DNA of 64,000 bases. Origin: Bacteroides sp. GTDB lineage: Bacteria > Bacteroidota > Bacteroidia > Bacteroidales > Bacteroidaceae. The notes under the pieces are model-generated. The model did no database searches. It was not told the origin of the DNA and saw nothing but the letters and a program-made list of their open reading frames with translations. The stretch is from positions 7,079-71,078 of the forward strand of contig DXWV01000102.1 of NCBI GenBank assembly GCA_019416685.1, given 5' to 3'. The number at the start of each line of letters is the position of its first letter. The first letter of the stretch is position 1. Shown here piece by piece: positions 26,029 through 34,154 of this stretch. A program made the translations under genes and the position numbers.

Positions 26029-26439
26029 TCAGCCGTGCCTTTTTTTATCTGTTGTTTCAAATTCCGATACACAATCGGCAACGGATATCTCCGAAAGGTA
26101 ATGCCGGATCATGTAATTCATGACACTCAGTTTCCGCGAGATTAAAGTGTTATAGGGTAAAGGGAATGCTTCGTCATCTGTCCGGATGTGTATGCCTTCA
26201 CCTGTGGCGGATATAAGATCGTAAAGGGTGATCTCGAAATAGGGCTTTACTAGTTCATAGGTATCAAGGCTGTGTCCGGTAGTATTGGGGATGTGTCGGA
26301 TTAAGTTCGCCTTTTCGAGTTGCATGAGGCTTTTGACAAACTCCTCTTCTGTGTAATCATAGGCATTACTCATTTTATTCTCTTTGTAATGAATATCATA
26401 AATAATAGATAAAATGAATTTAGTTCTCGGGTCAAGCAT
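26029..26439 (-). CDS. Small winged-helix-like protein, first gene after the invertible promoter
   Basis: 136 residues, no signal peptide. The opening LDPRTKFILSIIYDIHY resembles the first helix of small winged-helix regulators (Rrf2-like), followed by EEEFVKSLMQLEKANLIRHIP, which fits a recognition helix and wing. No Cys cluster is present, so it is not an Fe-S Rrf2 regulator. The assignment is by pattern only. It lies 24 nt inside the left inverted repeat and is the first gene that would be transcribed when the promoter segment is in the ON orientation, so it may tune the pilus operon. Confidence 0.55.
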   Translation of the reverse strand: MLDPRTKFILSIIYDIHYKENKMSNAYDYTEEEFVKSLMQLEKANLIRHIPNTTGHSLDTYELVKPYFEITLYDLISATGEGIHIRTDDEAFPLPYNTLISRKLSVMNYMIRHYLSEISVADCVSEFETTDKKRHG

Positions 26440-26462
26440 GTTTGTTTGTTTATTTTATTTAT

Positions 26463-26980
26463 AAAACGTTCCGGTTATTAGTAGTAACCGGAATGGATAG
26501 CGACAAAGGTACGCTTCTCTGAGATTTGATGAGTAAGTAGTTAATTGTACGGGCGTACTCTTATAGCCCGTTCAATACTTTAATATAAAATTGCAATACT
26601 AACTCTTCGGTTAATCATAGTAAGAGTTTGCTTTCAAGAGATATTTTATTTCAATTTAACATTAAATATGCCTTTTCGGAAGAGGATTAAATGAGTGAAT
26701 GGTATTTTTCTTAGCGAGTATATTTGCTTAAACTTCATTTTCTCTGTTATAATATACTTGTTAACAAGAATGATTATAACAAAAACTTTTAATGAAATTA
26801 TCGTTTATATAAACACTCTGGCTCTGTTTTATTAAACTTTTCGAATACAGCCGTTTCACTTTTATTTATGTATCAATAAAATATTTTAGTAAAAATCCGT
26901 AAATATTTTTGTTATTAATATAAATTAGACGTACCTTTGTCGCTATCCATTCCGGTTACTACTAATAACCGGAACGTTTT
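26463..26980. promoter_or_regulatory. Invertible promoter segment of pilus locus 1 (51-bp inverted repeats)
   Basis: Perfect 51-bp inverted repeats (26463-26513 and 26930-26980) enclose 416 bp. Each repeat holds a recombination-core-like palindrome, TTCCGGTTA, 7-nt spacer, TAACCGGAA. The neighbouring gene is a tyrosine recombinase. The inner edge of both repeats contains TACCTTTG, but only the right end has a -33 TTTG at the correct distance. As assembled, the promoter points right, away from the pilus genes, so this is the OFF orientation. The rest of the 416 bp is AT-rich and holds no gene. Confidence 0.85.
26908..26939 (+). promoter_or_regulatory. Phase-variable promoter (currently facing the recombinase 3' end)
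   Basis: -33 TTTG at 26908-26911, 20-nt spacer, -7 TACCTTTG at 26932-26939. The -7 box lies inside the right inverted repeat, and the -33 box lies in the unique invertible DNA. Inversion would place the same promoter about 65 nt upstream of the 26439 start codon, reading into the pilus operon. Confidence 0.75.
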
Positions 26981-27963
26981 TTTCGTCTCTGTCCGGTCTC
27001 TTTGTTTTTTCTCGAGAATACAGATTCTTCTTTGTAGTATTTGTTTTCTTTTGACATATTTGTGACAATGTCTATGATGAAATTATTTACATTCGTTAAT
27101 GCATCTATAGTAAATGATTCGAGGTAATGATAGGTCACCTCCTCTGAATTGTGCCCTAACGATTCACTGATATAAGCCACACTTATCCCGTGGTCATAAG
27201 CTATCGTAGCCCAACTGTGCCGTACTACATACGAAGTGAGGTTTTCCTTTATTCCCAGCTCTTTTGCCAACAGTTTCAACCTTTTATTGTACAGTCTTAA
27301 GGCGCTTTCGTACTGTCGATGTTCGTCTTTATCTCCAGGGCGTTTAATGAGGGGTAACAGATAACATGATTTGTTTTTGTCTGTGACATGGCGACGGATG
27401 ATTTCATCCGCCTTGAGGTCAAGTTGTACGAAAAGCGGCTGGCCGGTCTTGCTGCGATGATAGTAAAGTATCCCGTCACGAATATCGGTATGTCTTAGAT
27501 GAGCGAGATCGACAAAGGGGATACCCCGTAGATAAAACGACAGCATATACATATCTCGGGTAAAGGCAAGATTAACATTTTTTTTTGTTGCCTTAAATTG
27601 AACAATCCGGTTAAGACTTTCTAAAGACAGAGCACGCTTAGTGGTTGGGTCTTGTCCGGTATAGAGATAATCAAACAAGTGGGGCGGCAGTTTGACTTCT
27701 TCTTCACGCTCTGCTTGGTGGCAGATGGCTCGTAAGGTACGTATGTATAAAGAGATAGTGTTTTGCCTGCATGCTTTGTTTTTCAGATGGGCTTCGTAAC
27801 TTAATAGCAGTGCGGGAGTCAGGGACTCGAATTTAACCTCTTCCTGTCCGGTAAAGGCAAGAAAGCTATTCAGAACAGTCTGATAACGTTTTGCTGTTTC
27901 GTATCGCCCCGATTCACGGAGTCTCTCTGACAATACAGTTGTAAATTCTTTCAGTTGTTTCAT
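26962..27963 (-). CDS. Tyrosine recombinase, probable invertase of pilus locus 1
   Basis: 333 residues: N-terminal SAM-like core-binding domain (about 1-105), then the catalytic domain. Active-site candidates are R146 (LRGIPFVDLAHLR), K172 (SKTG), R248-H249 (YVVRHSWAT), H271 (LGHNSEE) and nucleophile Y280 (VTYHYLES). The Tyr at the usual first His position is common in Bacteroides family members. It sits directly against the inverted-repeat segment, and its TAG stop lies inside the 7-nt core spacer of the right repeat. Inversion of the promoter is the expected job. Confidence 0.87.
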   Translation of the reverse strand: MKQLKEFTTVLSERLRESGRYETAKRYQTVLNSFLAFTGQEEVKFESLTPALLLSYEAHLKNKACRQNTISLYIRTLRAICHQAEREEEVKLPPHLFDYLYTGQDPTTKRALSLESLNRIVQFKATKKNVNLAFTRDMYMLSFYLRGIPFVDLAHLRHTDIRDGILYYHRSKTGQPLFVQLDLKADEIIRRHVTDKNKSCYLLPLIKRPGDKDEHRQYESALRLYNKRLKLLAKELGIKENLTSYVVRHSWATIAYDHGISVAYISESLGHNSEEVTYHYLESFTIDALTNVNNFIIDIVTNMSKENKYYKEESVFSRKNKETGQRRKKRSGY

Positions 27964-28143
27964 AAATATAAATCCTTTTTATTTGGATGATAAAAGCACA
28001 AAAATACTTTGCCGAAGGGTAACACCCGGTAAAAAACTGCAAATAAATGAAAGGAAATGATGGGGATGCATAAGAGAATCCTCCTCCCTCATTGCAGTTT
28101 ACACCTTCGTTGTATTAGCATCCTGCCAGATCCATGTATTGTT

Positions 28144-28299
28144 CTATCTCTTTCTTTTGATAACCGGGTCGGTGAACATACTAAGGTCAGCCTTTGTAGC
28201 AATCTCGCGCATGGAAGTATTTTTGTAGCCCTTACGGGTGAAGAGATATTCGGCTGCATCGAGTATTGTTTTCTGTATGTCGCTTTTCAACTTTTGCAT
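28144..28299 (-). pseudogene. Truncated TetR-family regulator (N-terminal DNA-binding part only)
   Basis: About 51 residues matching the start of a TetR regulator: SDIQKTILDAAEYLFTRKGY, then TSMREIATKADLS. The match stops in the middle of the helix-turn-helix and continues as unrelated FTDPVIKRKR before a stop. The rest of the protein (normally about 190 residues) is absent. The break lies about 180 bp from the recombinase start, so arrival of the pilus/recombinase block may have removed the remainder. It could have regulated the divergent His-rich/TonB genes. Confidence 0.65.
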
Positions 28300-28422
28300 C
28301 AGGCTGAGTGTTATTAACAATTTCACTGCAAAGATGAGTAGCTTCTGTGAGATATGAAATATCTAATAATAGTGAAAATCCAGGCTTTTCTGCCTGTTAG
28401 TCGGTATTTGTTGACAAATCAT

Positions 28423-28465
28423 CATTAATGGGGATTGTCTCGGTGAATTATTCCCCTTATCTTTG
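28423..28465 (+). promoter_or_regulatory. Promoter of the His-rich/TonB operon with shared 17-nt motif
   Basis: CATTAATGGGGATTGTC (28423-28439), exactly 18 nt, then -7 box TATCTTTG (28458-28465), 16 nt before the ATG. The same motif and spacing occur at four other promoters in the window. Confidence 0.72.
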
Positions 28466-28481
28466 CCGAAAACAAACTTAG

Positions 28482-28832
28482 ATGAAACGATTGTACCTGT
28501 CTATCTTGAAGTGGTTCCTCCCTGTACTGTTTATTTCGTACATGGCAGGCATTACGCTGTTCACCCACTCGCACGTGGTGAACGGGGTGACAATCGTTCA
28601 CTCACACCCTTTTAAGAAAGGAACAAAACATGAACACACGAGTGTTGAGTTCCAGCTAATTCACTTCTTAACCCACGTTCAAACCACAGATGCGGGTATT
28701 ATCCCGGTCTTTGCAGCATTTACGGCATTGTTGTTGTGTACGCTTCTATGGTGTCCTCAACGTATAGGTCGTCATGCTTCTTGTGCAGGAGTGGTGTCAT
28801 TGAGGGCGCCTCCTTCGTCTTACCTATCGTAA
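28482..28832 (+). CDS. Small His-rich membrane protein preceding a TonB receptor
   Basis: 116 residues with an N-terminal hydrophobic segment (WFLPVLFISYMAGITLF) and a second near residue 85 (IPVFAAFTALLLCTLLW). Between them is a His-rich stretch, THSHVVNGVTIVHSHPFKK followed by HEHTSVEF, which suggests transition-metal binding at the periplasmic face. The TonB receptor starts 150 nt downstream on the same strand, so the pair probably serves one metal or metallophore uptake route. The 150-nt gap holds no further gene. The family was not recognised. Confidence 0.65.
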   Translation: MKRLYLSILKWFLPVLFISYMAGITLFTHSHVVNGVTIVHSHPFKKGTKHEHTSVEFQLIHFLTHVQTTDAGIIPVFAAFTALLLCTLLWCPQRIGRHASCAGVVSLRAPPSSYLS

Positions 28833-28982
28833 ACTCTTTCCGTCTCAACGCGAAAGAACCTCTTTTTTAATCATCTATTAATAATAAGTGACTGCCGGAT
28901 GGTGGTTGGGGGAAGGACTGTACGATTGTCCTGTCTCCATCCTTTGTCATTGCCGGGTGGTTACTGCTAACTACAAACGAAA

Positions 28983-31328
28983 ATGAAAAAATATATCTTT
29001 ATTCTCGTTGGCCTGTGCTATGTTTTTTTCTCAGCAATGGCCACACAACCCGAACATCCTGAATTCCCTGAGTTGAAGAAATCTGACGCCAATATCATCG
29101 GGCATGTACTTGATAAGAATAGCGGCGAGCACTTACCATATATTACGATTGCCCTTAAAGGGACTACCATAGGTACGGTAACAGATGCTACGGGACATTA
29201 TTTTCTGAAGAATCTTCCCGAAGGCAATTTCAGGATGGAAGTCAGTTCTGTGGGATACAAAACCCTGACCCGCAACGTAACCTTGAAAAAAGGCAAGACG
29301 CTGGAAGAGAATTTCGAACTGGAAGAAGACGCTATTGCTCTTGACGGGGTGGTTGTCTCTGCCAATCGTAACGAAACAACCCGTCGTATGGCACCTACAT
29401 TGGTCAATGTGGTCGATCTGAAACTGTTTGAATCTACCAACTCCAGTACTCTCTCGCAAGGATTAAACTTTCAGCCGGGCGTGCGGGTAGAAACCAATTG
29501 TCAGAACTGTGGCTTTCAGCAGGTACGTATCAATGGGCTGGACGGGCCATATACACAGATCCTAATAGACTCTCGTCCGGTGTTCAGTGCTCTTTCGGGG
29601 GTGTATGGGTTGGAGCAGATTCCTGCCAGTATGATTGAACGGGTAGAAGTAATGCGCGGAGGTGGTTCGGCTTTGTTCGGATCGTCTGCAATAGCCGGAA
29701 CGATTAACATTATTACAAAAGAGCCACTGCGCAACTCCGGCCAGTTGTCTCATACCATTACCGGATTTGGGGGCGGTAACTCTTTCGATAATAATACCTC
29801 TTTAAATGTCTCTCTGGTGACGGACGATCATCGCGCAGGAGTTTATATCTTCGGTCAGAACCGCCATCGTTCAGGGTATGATTACGATGGAGACGGCTAC
29901 ACGGAGTTGCCCAAACTAAAGAACCAGACAGTAGGTTTCCGTTCTTATTTCAAAACGAGCACTTACTCTAAGCTGACTTTTGAGTATCATCATTTGCAGG
30001 AGTTCCGCCGGGGAGGGGATCTGTTGAATCGTCCGCCTCACGAAGCCAATATAGCCGAACAATTAGAACATGCCATTGATGGCGGTAGCCTGAAGTTCGA
30101 TTACTTCTCGCCCGATGAAAAACATCGCCTGAGCCTTTTCGCTTCGGCTTTGAATACAGACCGTGACAGTTATTATGGCGGTGGGCAAGACCTGAATGCC
30201 TATGGCAAAACCACAGATCTTACGGCTATGGGGGGTGCACAGTATATGTATAGTTTCGGGTGTTGCCTCTTTATGCCTGCCGATCTCACCGCGGGACTGG
30301 AATACAACCGTGACCGTCTGAAAGACAATATGTGGGGATACAATCGCCAGACGGAACAGACGGTAAATATTTACAGTGGCTTTCTCCAGAACGAATGGAA
30401 GAATGATAAGTGGGGTATTCTTCTCGGAGGTCGTCTGGATAAGCATAATCTGGTGAATCATGTCATTTTCAGTCCGCGTGCCAATCTGCGTTTTAATCCG
30501 ACGAAGGATATTAACTTCCGCCTGAGTTATGCTTCCGGTTTTCGTGCTCCGCAGGCCTTTGATGAGGATTTGCATATTGAGAATGTGGGTGGTACAGTGT
30601 CTATGATTGAACGCGCTAAAGGATTGAAAGAAGAGAAGTCGCAGAGCCTGAGTACCTCTGCCGATATGTATCACCGTTTTGGAGCCTGGCAAGTAAATTT
30701 TCTGATCGAAGGGTTTTATACGAGTTTGAAAGATGTTTTCGTGCTTGGACCGTATGAGGACCGTGGAGATGGAGTATTGATACGGACACGCGGTAACGGA
30801 CCGGGTGCCAAAGTCATGGGACTGACTTTGGAAGGTAAACTGGCATACCTGACACAATTCCAGTTGCAGGCTGGTATTACTTTGCAACGGAGTCATTACG
30901 ACGAACCGCATCAATGGGACGATGACGCTCCGGCTGAAAAGAAAATGTTTCGTACCCCAAATACTTACGGATACTTTACGGCTACCTATGCACCAATAAA
31001 GCCGTTAAGTATTGCTCTGTCGGGCACGTACACTGGCAGTATGCTTGTACAGCGTGCTGCTATCTCTGCTGAGAATGCAGCTATGGGGGAGATGCCCGAA
31101 CGTCCTGCAGTAGCTCTCACTACACCCAAATTCTTTGATCTTGGTATGAAAGTGACTTACGACTTTAAATTGTATAAAGCAGCAGTATTGCAACTCAATG
31201 GTGGCGTGCAAAACATTTTCCAGGCATATCAGAAAGATTTCGACCGTGGGGCAAACCGCGACTCTAACTATATTTATGGTCCGGCAACGCCAAGAAGTTA
31301 CTTTGCCGGAGTGAAAATAACCTATTAA
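28983..31328 (+). CDS. TonB-dependent outer-membrane receptor (colicin I receptor/CirA-like)
   Basis: 781 residues. Signal peptide, then a carboxypeptidase-regulatory-like domain (about 37-115, GHVLDKNSGEHLPYITIALKG), plug domain (about 120-240, with QVRINGLDGPYTQILIDSRP and ERVEVMRGGGSALFGSSAIAG), and a 22-strand-type barrel to the C-terminus (YFAGVKITY). The plug contains a Cys pair (NCQNCGF). The ligand is unknown. The His-rich partner upstream and the shared promoter motif point to a metal or metal complex. Confidence 0.85.
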   Translation: MKKYIFILVGLCYVFFSAMATQPEHPEFPELKKSDANIIGHVLDKNSGEHLPYITIALKGTTIGTVTDATGHYFLKNLPEGNFRMEVSSVGYKTLTRNVTLKKGKTLEENFELEEDAIALDGVVVSANRNETTRRMAPTLVNVVDLKLFESTNSSTLSQGLNFQPGVRVETNCQNCGFQQVRINGLDGPYTQILIDSRPVFSALSGVYGLEQIPASMIERVEVMRGGGSALFGSSAIAGTINIITKEPLRNSGQLSHTITGFGGGNSFDNNTSLNVSLVTDDHRAGVYIFGQNRHRSGYDYDGDGYTELPKLKNQTVGFRSYFKTSTYSKLTFEYHHLQEFRRGGDLLNRPPHEANIAEQLEHAIDGGSLKFDYFSPDEKHRLSLFASALNTDRDSYYGGGQDLNAYGKTTDLTAMGGAQYMYSFGCCLFMPADLTAGLEYNRDRLKDNMWGYNRQTEQTVNIYSGFLQNEWKNDKWGILLGGRLDKHNLVNHVIFSPRANLRFNPTKDINFRLSYASGFRAPQAFDEDLHIENVGGTVSMIERAKGLKEEKSQSLSTSADMYHRFGAWQVNFLIEGFYTSLKDVFVLGPYEDRGDGVLIRTRGNGPGAKVMGLTLEGKLAYLTQFQLQAGITLQRSHYDEPHQWDDDAPAEKKMFRTPNTYGYFTATYAPIKPLSIALSGTYTGSMLVQRAAISAENAAMGEMPERPAVALTTPKFFDLGMKVTYDFKLYKAAVLQLNGGVQNIFQAYQKDFDRGANRDSNYIYGPATPRSYFAGVKITY

Positions 31329-31464
31329 GTAGAATTTTTCCGGTATTGCTTTCTGTGCAGAGAAGTGTATCGGATAATGGAGCGCATCTTTGTGCATCTT
31401 AGATTTATGTGGCATATTTTCTTTATGCTTTTAGAGGCGAAATTTCTTTTGTACAGTTGATACG

Positions 31465-31514
31465 TTCCCTGCATGTAGTAAAGGCATGCAGGGAACACCT
31501 TTACTACATGCAGC
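31465..31514 (+). terminator. Two mutually exclusive hairpins downstream of the TonB receptor
   Basis: Hairpin A pairs 31465-31476 (GTTCCCTGCATG) with 31486-31497. Hairpin B pairs 31470-31485 with 31499-31514 over 16 perfect base pairs. They overlap and cannot form together. The structure lies in the 31329-31692 gap, which otherwise holds no gene I can support. It may end the TonB transcript, but the T tract after it is weak. Confidence 0.5.
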
Positions 31515-31692
31515 CTACGTCTTTACTGTTTACGCTGTCATAATTACCTTCAGCAAGCGGTTAACCTCATTTTAGATTGTCCTCTTTTTTCTCTCCTTTT
31601 TTCCATCTCTTATTTCCTTCCTTTTGTATAGTTCAGATAAAATATATATTTTTGTATACCATTATTAAGACATATTTATAACTAAAACATCT

Positions 31693-32814
31693 ATGAAACA
31701 CACACCATTGCTTCATGCTGTGTTGCTGTTGGGCGTATTCAGTCTGGCATCCTGCATACACGATCCTACCCATTATCATAAACAGAAAGAGTTACTTGGC
31801 AACCGGTTGTTCCATGATGCTACGCTCTCTGAACCTGCCGGACAGTCCTGTGCCACTTGCCATACATTGACTAAAGGTTTTGCAGACATTGATTCCCGTG
31901 CCGTATCCGAAGGTGCGGTGAAAGGGCTTTACTCTCAACGCAATGCGATGACCCTCTCTTATTCAAAATTCATTCCCGATCTGTATTACGATGAAAAGGA
32001 GGAAACTTATGCAGGCGGTCTGTTCTGGGACGGGCGTTCGCCATCATTACAGGCTCAGGCAAGTGAACCTTTCCTCAATCCCGTTGAAATGGGGAATCAT
32101 GACAAGCGTATGGTGGTAGAAAAAGTGAAACGTACCTCTTATTATCCGCAGTTGATACGCATTTATGGTGAGACGGAAAACGTAGACTCCCTATATGCCT
32201 ATATAACCGATGCATTGGCGGCATACCAGTCTTCAAAAGAGGTAAATCCTTTCTCTTCCAGGTTTGACGCATATAAGAAAGGTAACTATACGCTTACTGC
32301 ACAGGAGAAACTGGGACTTGATCTTTTTGAAAACAAAGGGCTTTGTGCCGAGTGCCATATTCTGGATCGGGATGTTATTGCCCGCCGTACGCTGTTTACC
32401 GACCATACTTATGATAATCTGGGTATTCCTAAAAATCCCGAAAACCCGCATTACTGTGTTCCTCGGGAGTATTTTCTGCTGACTCCGGACTCTATAGACC
32501 TTGGGTTGGGAGCTATTGTCCGAAAGGCGGAGGAGAACGGAAAGTTTCGTGTACCTACGCTTCGTAATGTGGAACTGACAGCGCCATACGGACATAACGG
32601 GTATTTCAAAACACTTGAAGAGATTGTACATTTCTATAATGTACGTGACGTAAGTGATGAGTTTCCGCCAGCCGAATATCCTGCTACGGTGAACAAAGAT
32701 GAATTGGGTAACCTGGGATTGACTCCTGAAGAGGAAGCCGCTCTTGTTGCTTTCATGAAAACGTTGACGGACGGATATGAGTGTATTTCACCACAGAGTA
32801 ACACAGAGTTTTAA
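31693..32814 (+). CDS. Di-heme cytochrome c peroxidase (MauG/CcpA family) lipoprotein
   Basis: 373 residues, lipobox cysteine at residue 21 (SLASC). Two heme c motifs, C53-ATC-H57 and C218-AEC-H222, with the family signature FLNPVEMGN and the second-domain FRVPTLRNVELTAPYGHNG. It reduces periplasmic hydrogen peroxide or oxidises an unknown partner using c-type electron donors. The last ten codons lie in an intergenic-type repeat (CACCACAGAGTAACACAGAG), so the C-terminus appears to have been extended by repeat DNA. Confidence 0.87.
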   Translation: MKHTPLLHAVLLLGVFSLASCIHDPTHYHKQKELLGNRLFHDATLSEPAGQSCATCHTLTKGFADIDSRAVSEGAVKGLYSQRNAMTLSYSKFIPDLYYDEKEETYAGGLFWDGRSPSLQAQASEPFLNPVEMGNHDKRMVVEKVKRTSYYPQLIRIYGETENVDSLYAYITDALAAYQSSKEVNPFSSRFDAYKKGNYTLTAQEKLGLDLFENKGLCAECHILDRDVIARRTLFTDHTYDNLGIPKNPENPHYCVPREYFLLTPDSIDLGLGAIVRKAEENGKFRVPTLRNVELTAPYGHNGYFKTLEEIVHFYNVRDVSDEFPPAEYPATVNKDELGNLGLTPEEEAALVAFMKTLTDGYECISPQSNTEF

Positions 32815-32946
32815 ATCTTTATTGAAACACAGATGTACGTGGATTTTCGCAAAGGGAAACAGATATAAGATAAAGAACTGCAGTCTTTTAATCTGCGCTC
32901 ATCTGTGTTAATCCGCGTTTCATCAGATAAATAGTACTCTGTGGTG
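32789..32946. repeat. Nested palindromic repeat overlapping a gene end
   Basis: Outer perfect 12-nt arms CACCACAGAGTA (32789) and TACTCTGTGGTG (32935). Inside lies a second imperfect palindrome with GAAACACAGATG on the left and CATCTGTGTTAATCCGCG on the right. The CACCACAGAGT/CACAGAGT wording recurs at about 15,291, and the CGCGTTTCA/CTGCG wording recurs at 12,067-12,168. Confidence 0.65.
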
Positions 32947-32983
32947 AGTTCTGCTCATTTCTGTACGATAACGAATCTTTTCA

Positions 32984-34135
32984 TCAGTAGTTTGCGAAGT
33001 TTTCGTTCCGGTCTGCCTTTGTAGCGATACATTCCATTTCAATAAGCCATCCCGGGCGGCAGACTGGTGCGAGCAAAATCACTTTGGGTATTTGAGGGAA
33101 ACGTTCGTCAAACAATTGCTTCACTACCTGATAATCTGCGGTGTCGCGCAAATACACAATCATTTGTGCCAGATCGTCAAATGTACATTCGGCTTCTTGT
33201 AGCAGGACTTCTACATTCTCCCACATCCGGCGGGTTTGCAGGCGGATATCTCCGGGATGTACCACTTCTCCTTTGTTGTTGATACTTGCTGTGCCGGAGA
33301 TGAACACCTGCCGGCGGTCACCGTACTTGACACAAGTACCCCGCTCAAAGCTAACTCCATATTCGTAAGTCGGGTTGAGATGTGTGGGAGCATAGAGATA
33401 CTGTATCTGTGCGGCAGAGATACCATCCACTGCATAGGTATCCATCTGCACTGTTACTTTTGGGTCGGCATGCCGGCCTCCGATACCTGTACTGGCTATA
33501 TAGTGCGTATGTTCCGTCAAGTTTTGTGTAACGAATACTTCATTGCGGGCTTTTACTACTCCGGCGTAATTGATATCTACATTCTGTACGAAGAACCAAG
33601 TACGTATGCAGTGGTCTGCCAACGTACATCCTTGCTCCATGAGTTGCATCACGTAATCATTGAGTAACAGCCGCGTCTGATACTCGGAGTTTGCTGCGCG
33701 GTTAAAGGCACTTCCTCCCCAGAAATGGCGGTAATTACCATGGACAGCTTCAAACAATCCGTTGGGCAGGACACGGCTTTGTACATCCGTTTGCAAATAT
33801 ACCCATAAAGCAATTTTAGTACCGTTCAGTGGAGGTTGTTCTACAATCGAGAGAGCACAATCCGAATATTCGGTAGTCATAGCCAGCAGCATCTCTTCCT
33901 GATTGGCAGCATCGCTGAGAAAATAACGTTTGAACAAGGCACTGGCACCTTTTAACTCTCCTGTCAGCAGTGAGTTGTAAACATCTGTCAGGTTATTCAG
34001 CTGCTCTTTATAAGTGAGGGCAGGCTGAGTACCTTGTAATATTATATGATATTCGGATACTTCGTTTCCGTTTGAGAACGAAGCTACTTGTACTTCTACC
34101 TCTTTATTATTAAAAGAGTGGTGTTGATATTTCAT
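32984..34135 (-). CDS. RidA/YjgF-superfamily protein with tandem chorismatase-like domains
   Basis: 383 residues, no signal peptide. The layout resembles the FkbO/Hyg5 chorismatase fold: an N-terminal YjgF-like half, a central CIRTWFFVQNVDINYAG and IASTGIGGRHADPKV, and a C-terminal RidA half with VFISGTASIN and CRPGWLIEMECIA, keeping the Arg and Glu used by RidA deaminases. The reaction cannot be stated: chorismate hydrolysis or imine deamination are both possible. It is the last gene of the minus-strand heme/imelysin cluster, 19 nt after its neighbour. Confidence 0.72.
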   Translation of the reverse strand: MKYQHHSFNNKEVEVQVASFSNGNEVSEYHIILQGTQPALTYKEQLNNLTDVYNSLLTGELKGASALFKRYFLSDAANQEEMLLAMTTEYSDCALSIVEQPPLNGTKIALWVYLQTDVQSRVLPNGLFEAVHGNYRHFWGGSAFNRAANSEYQTRLLLNDYVMQLMEQGCTLADHCIRTWFFVQNVDINYAGVVKARNEVFVTQNLTEHTHYIASTGIGGRHADPKVTVQMDTYAVDGISAAQIQYLYAPTHLNPTYEYGVSFERGTCVKYGDRRQVFISGTASINNKGEVVHPGDIRLQTRRMWENVEVLLQEAECTFDDLAQMIVYLRDTADYQVVKQLFDERFPQIPKVILLAPVCRPGWLIEMECIATKADRNENFANY

Positions 34136-34154
34136 AATTTGTCTTTCTTCTGAT

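Noticed and set aside
26514..26929. CRISPR or repeat array between the 51-bp repeats
   Set aside because: Only the two terminal inverted repeats are present; the interior has no regular repetition.
28833..28982. Possible riboswitch in the leader before the TonB receptor (two TGCCGG-TGGTT-like stretches)
   Set aside because: The conserved boxes of cobalamin or other known Bacteroides riboswitches could not be found; the similarity is a short imperfect direct repeat.
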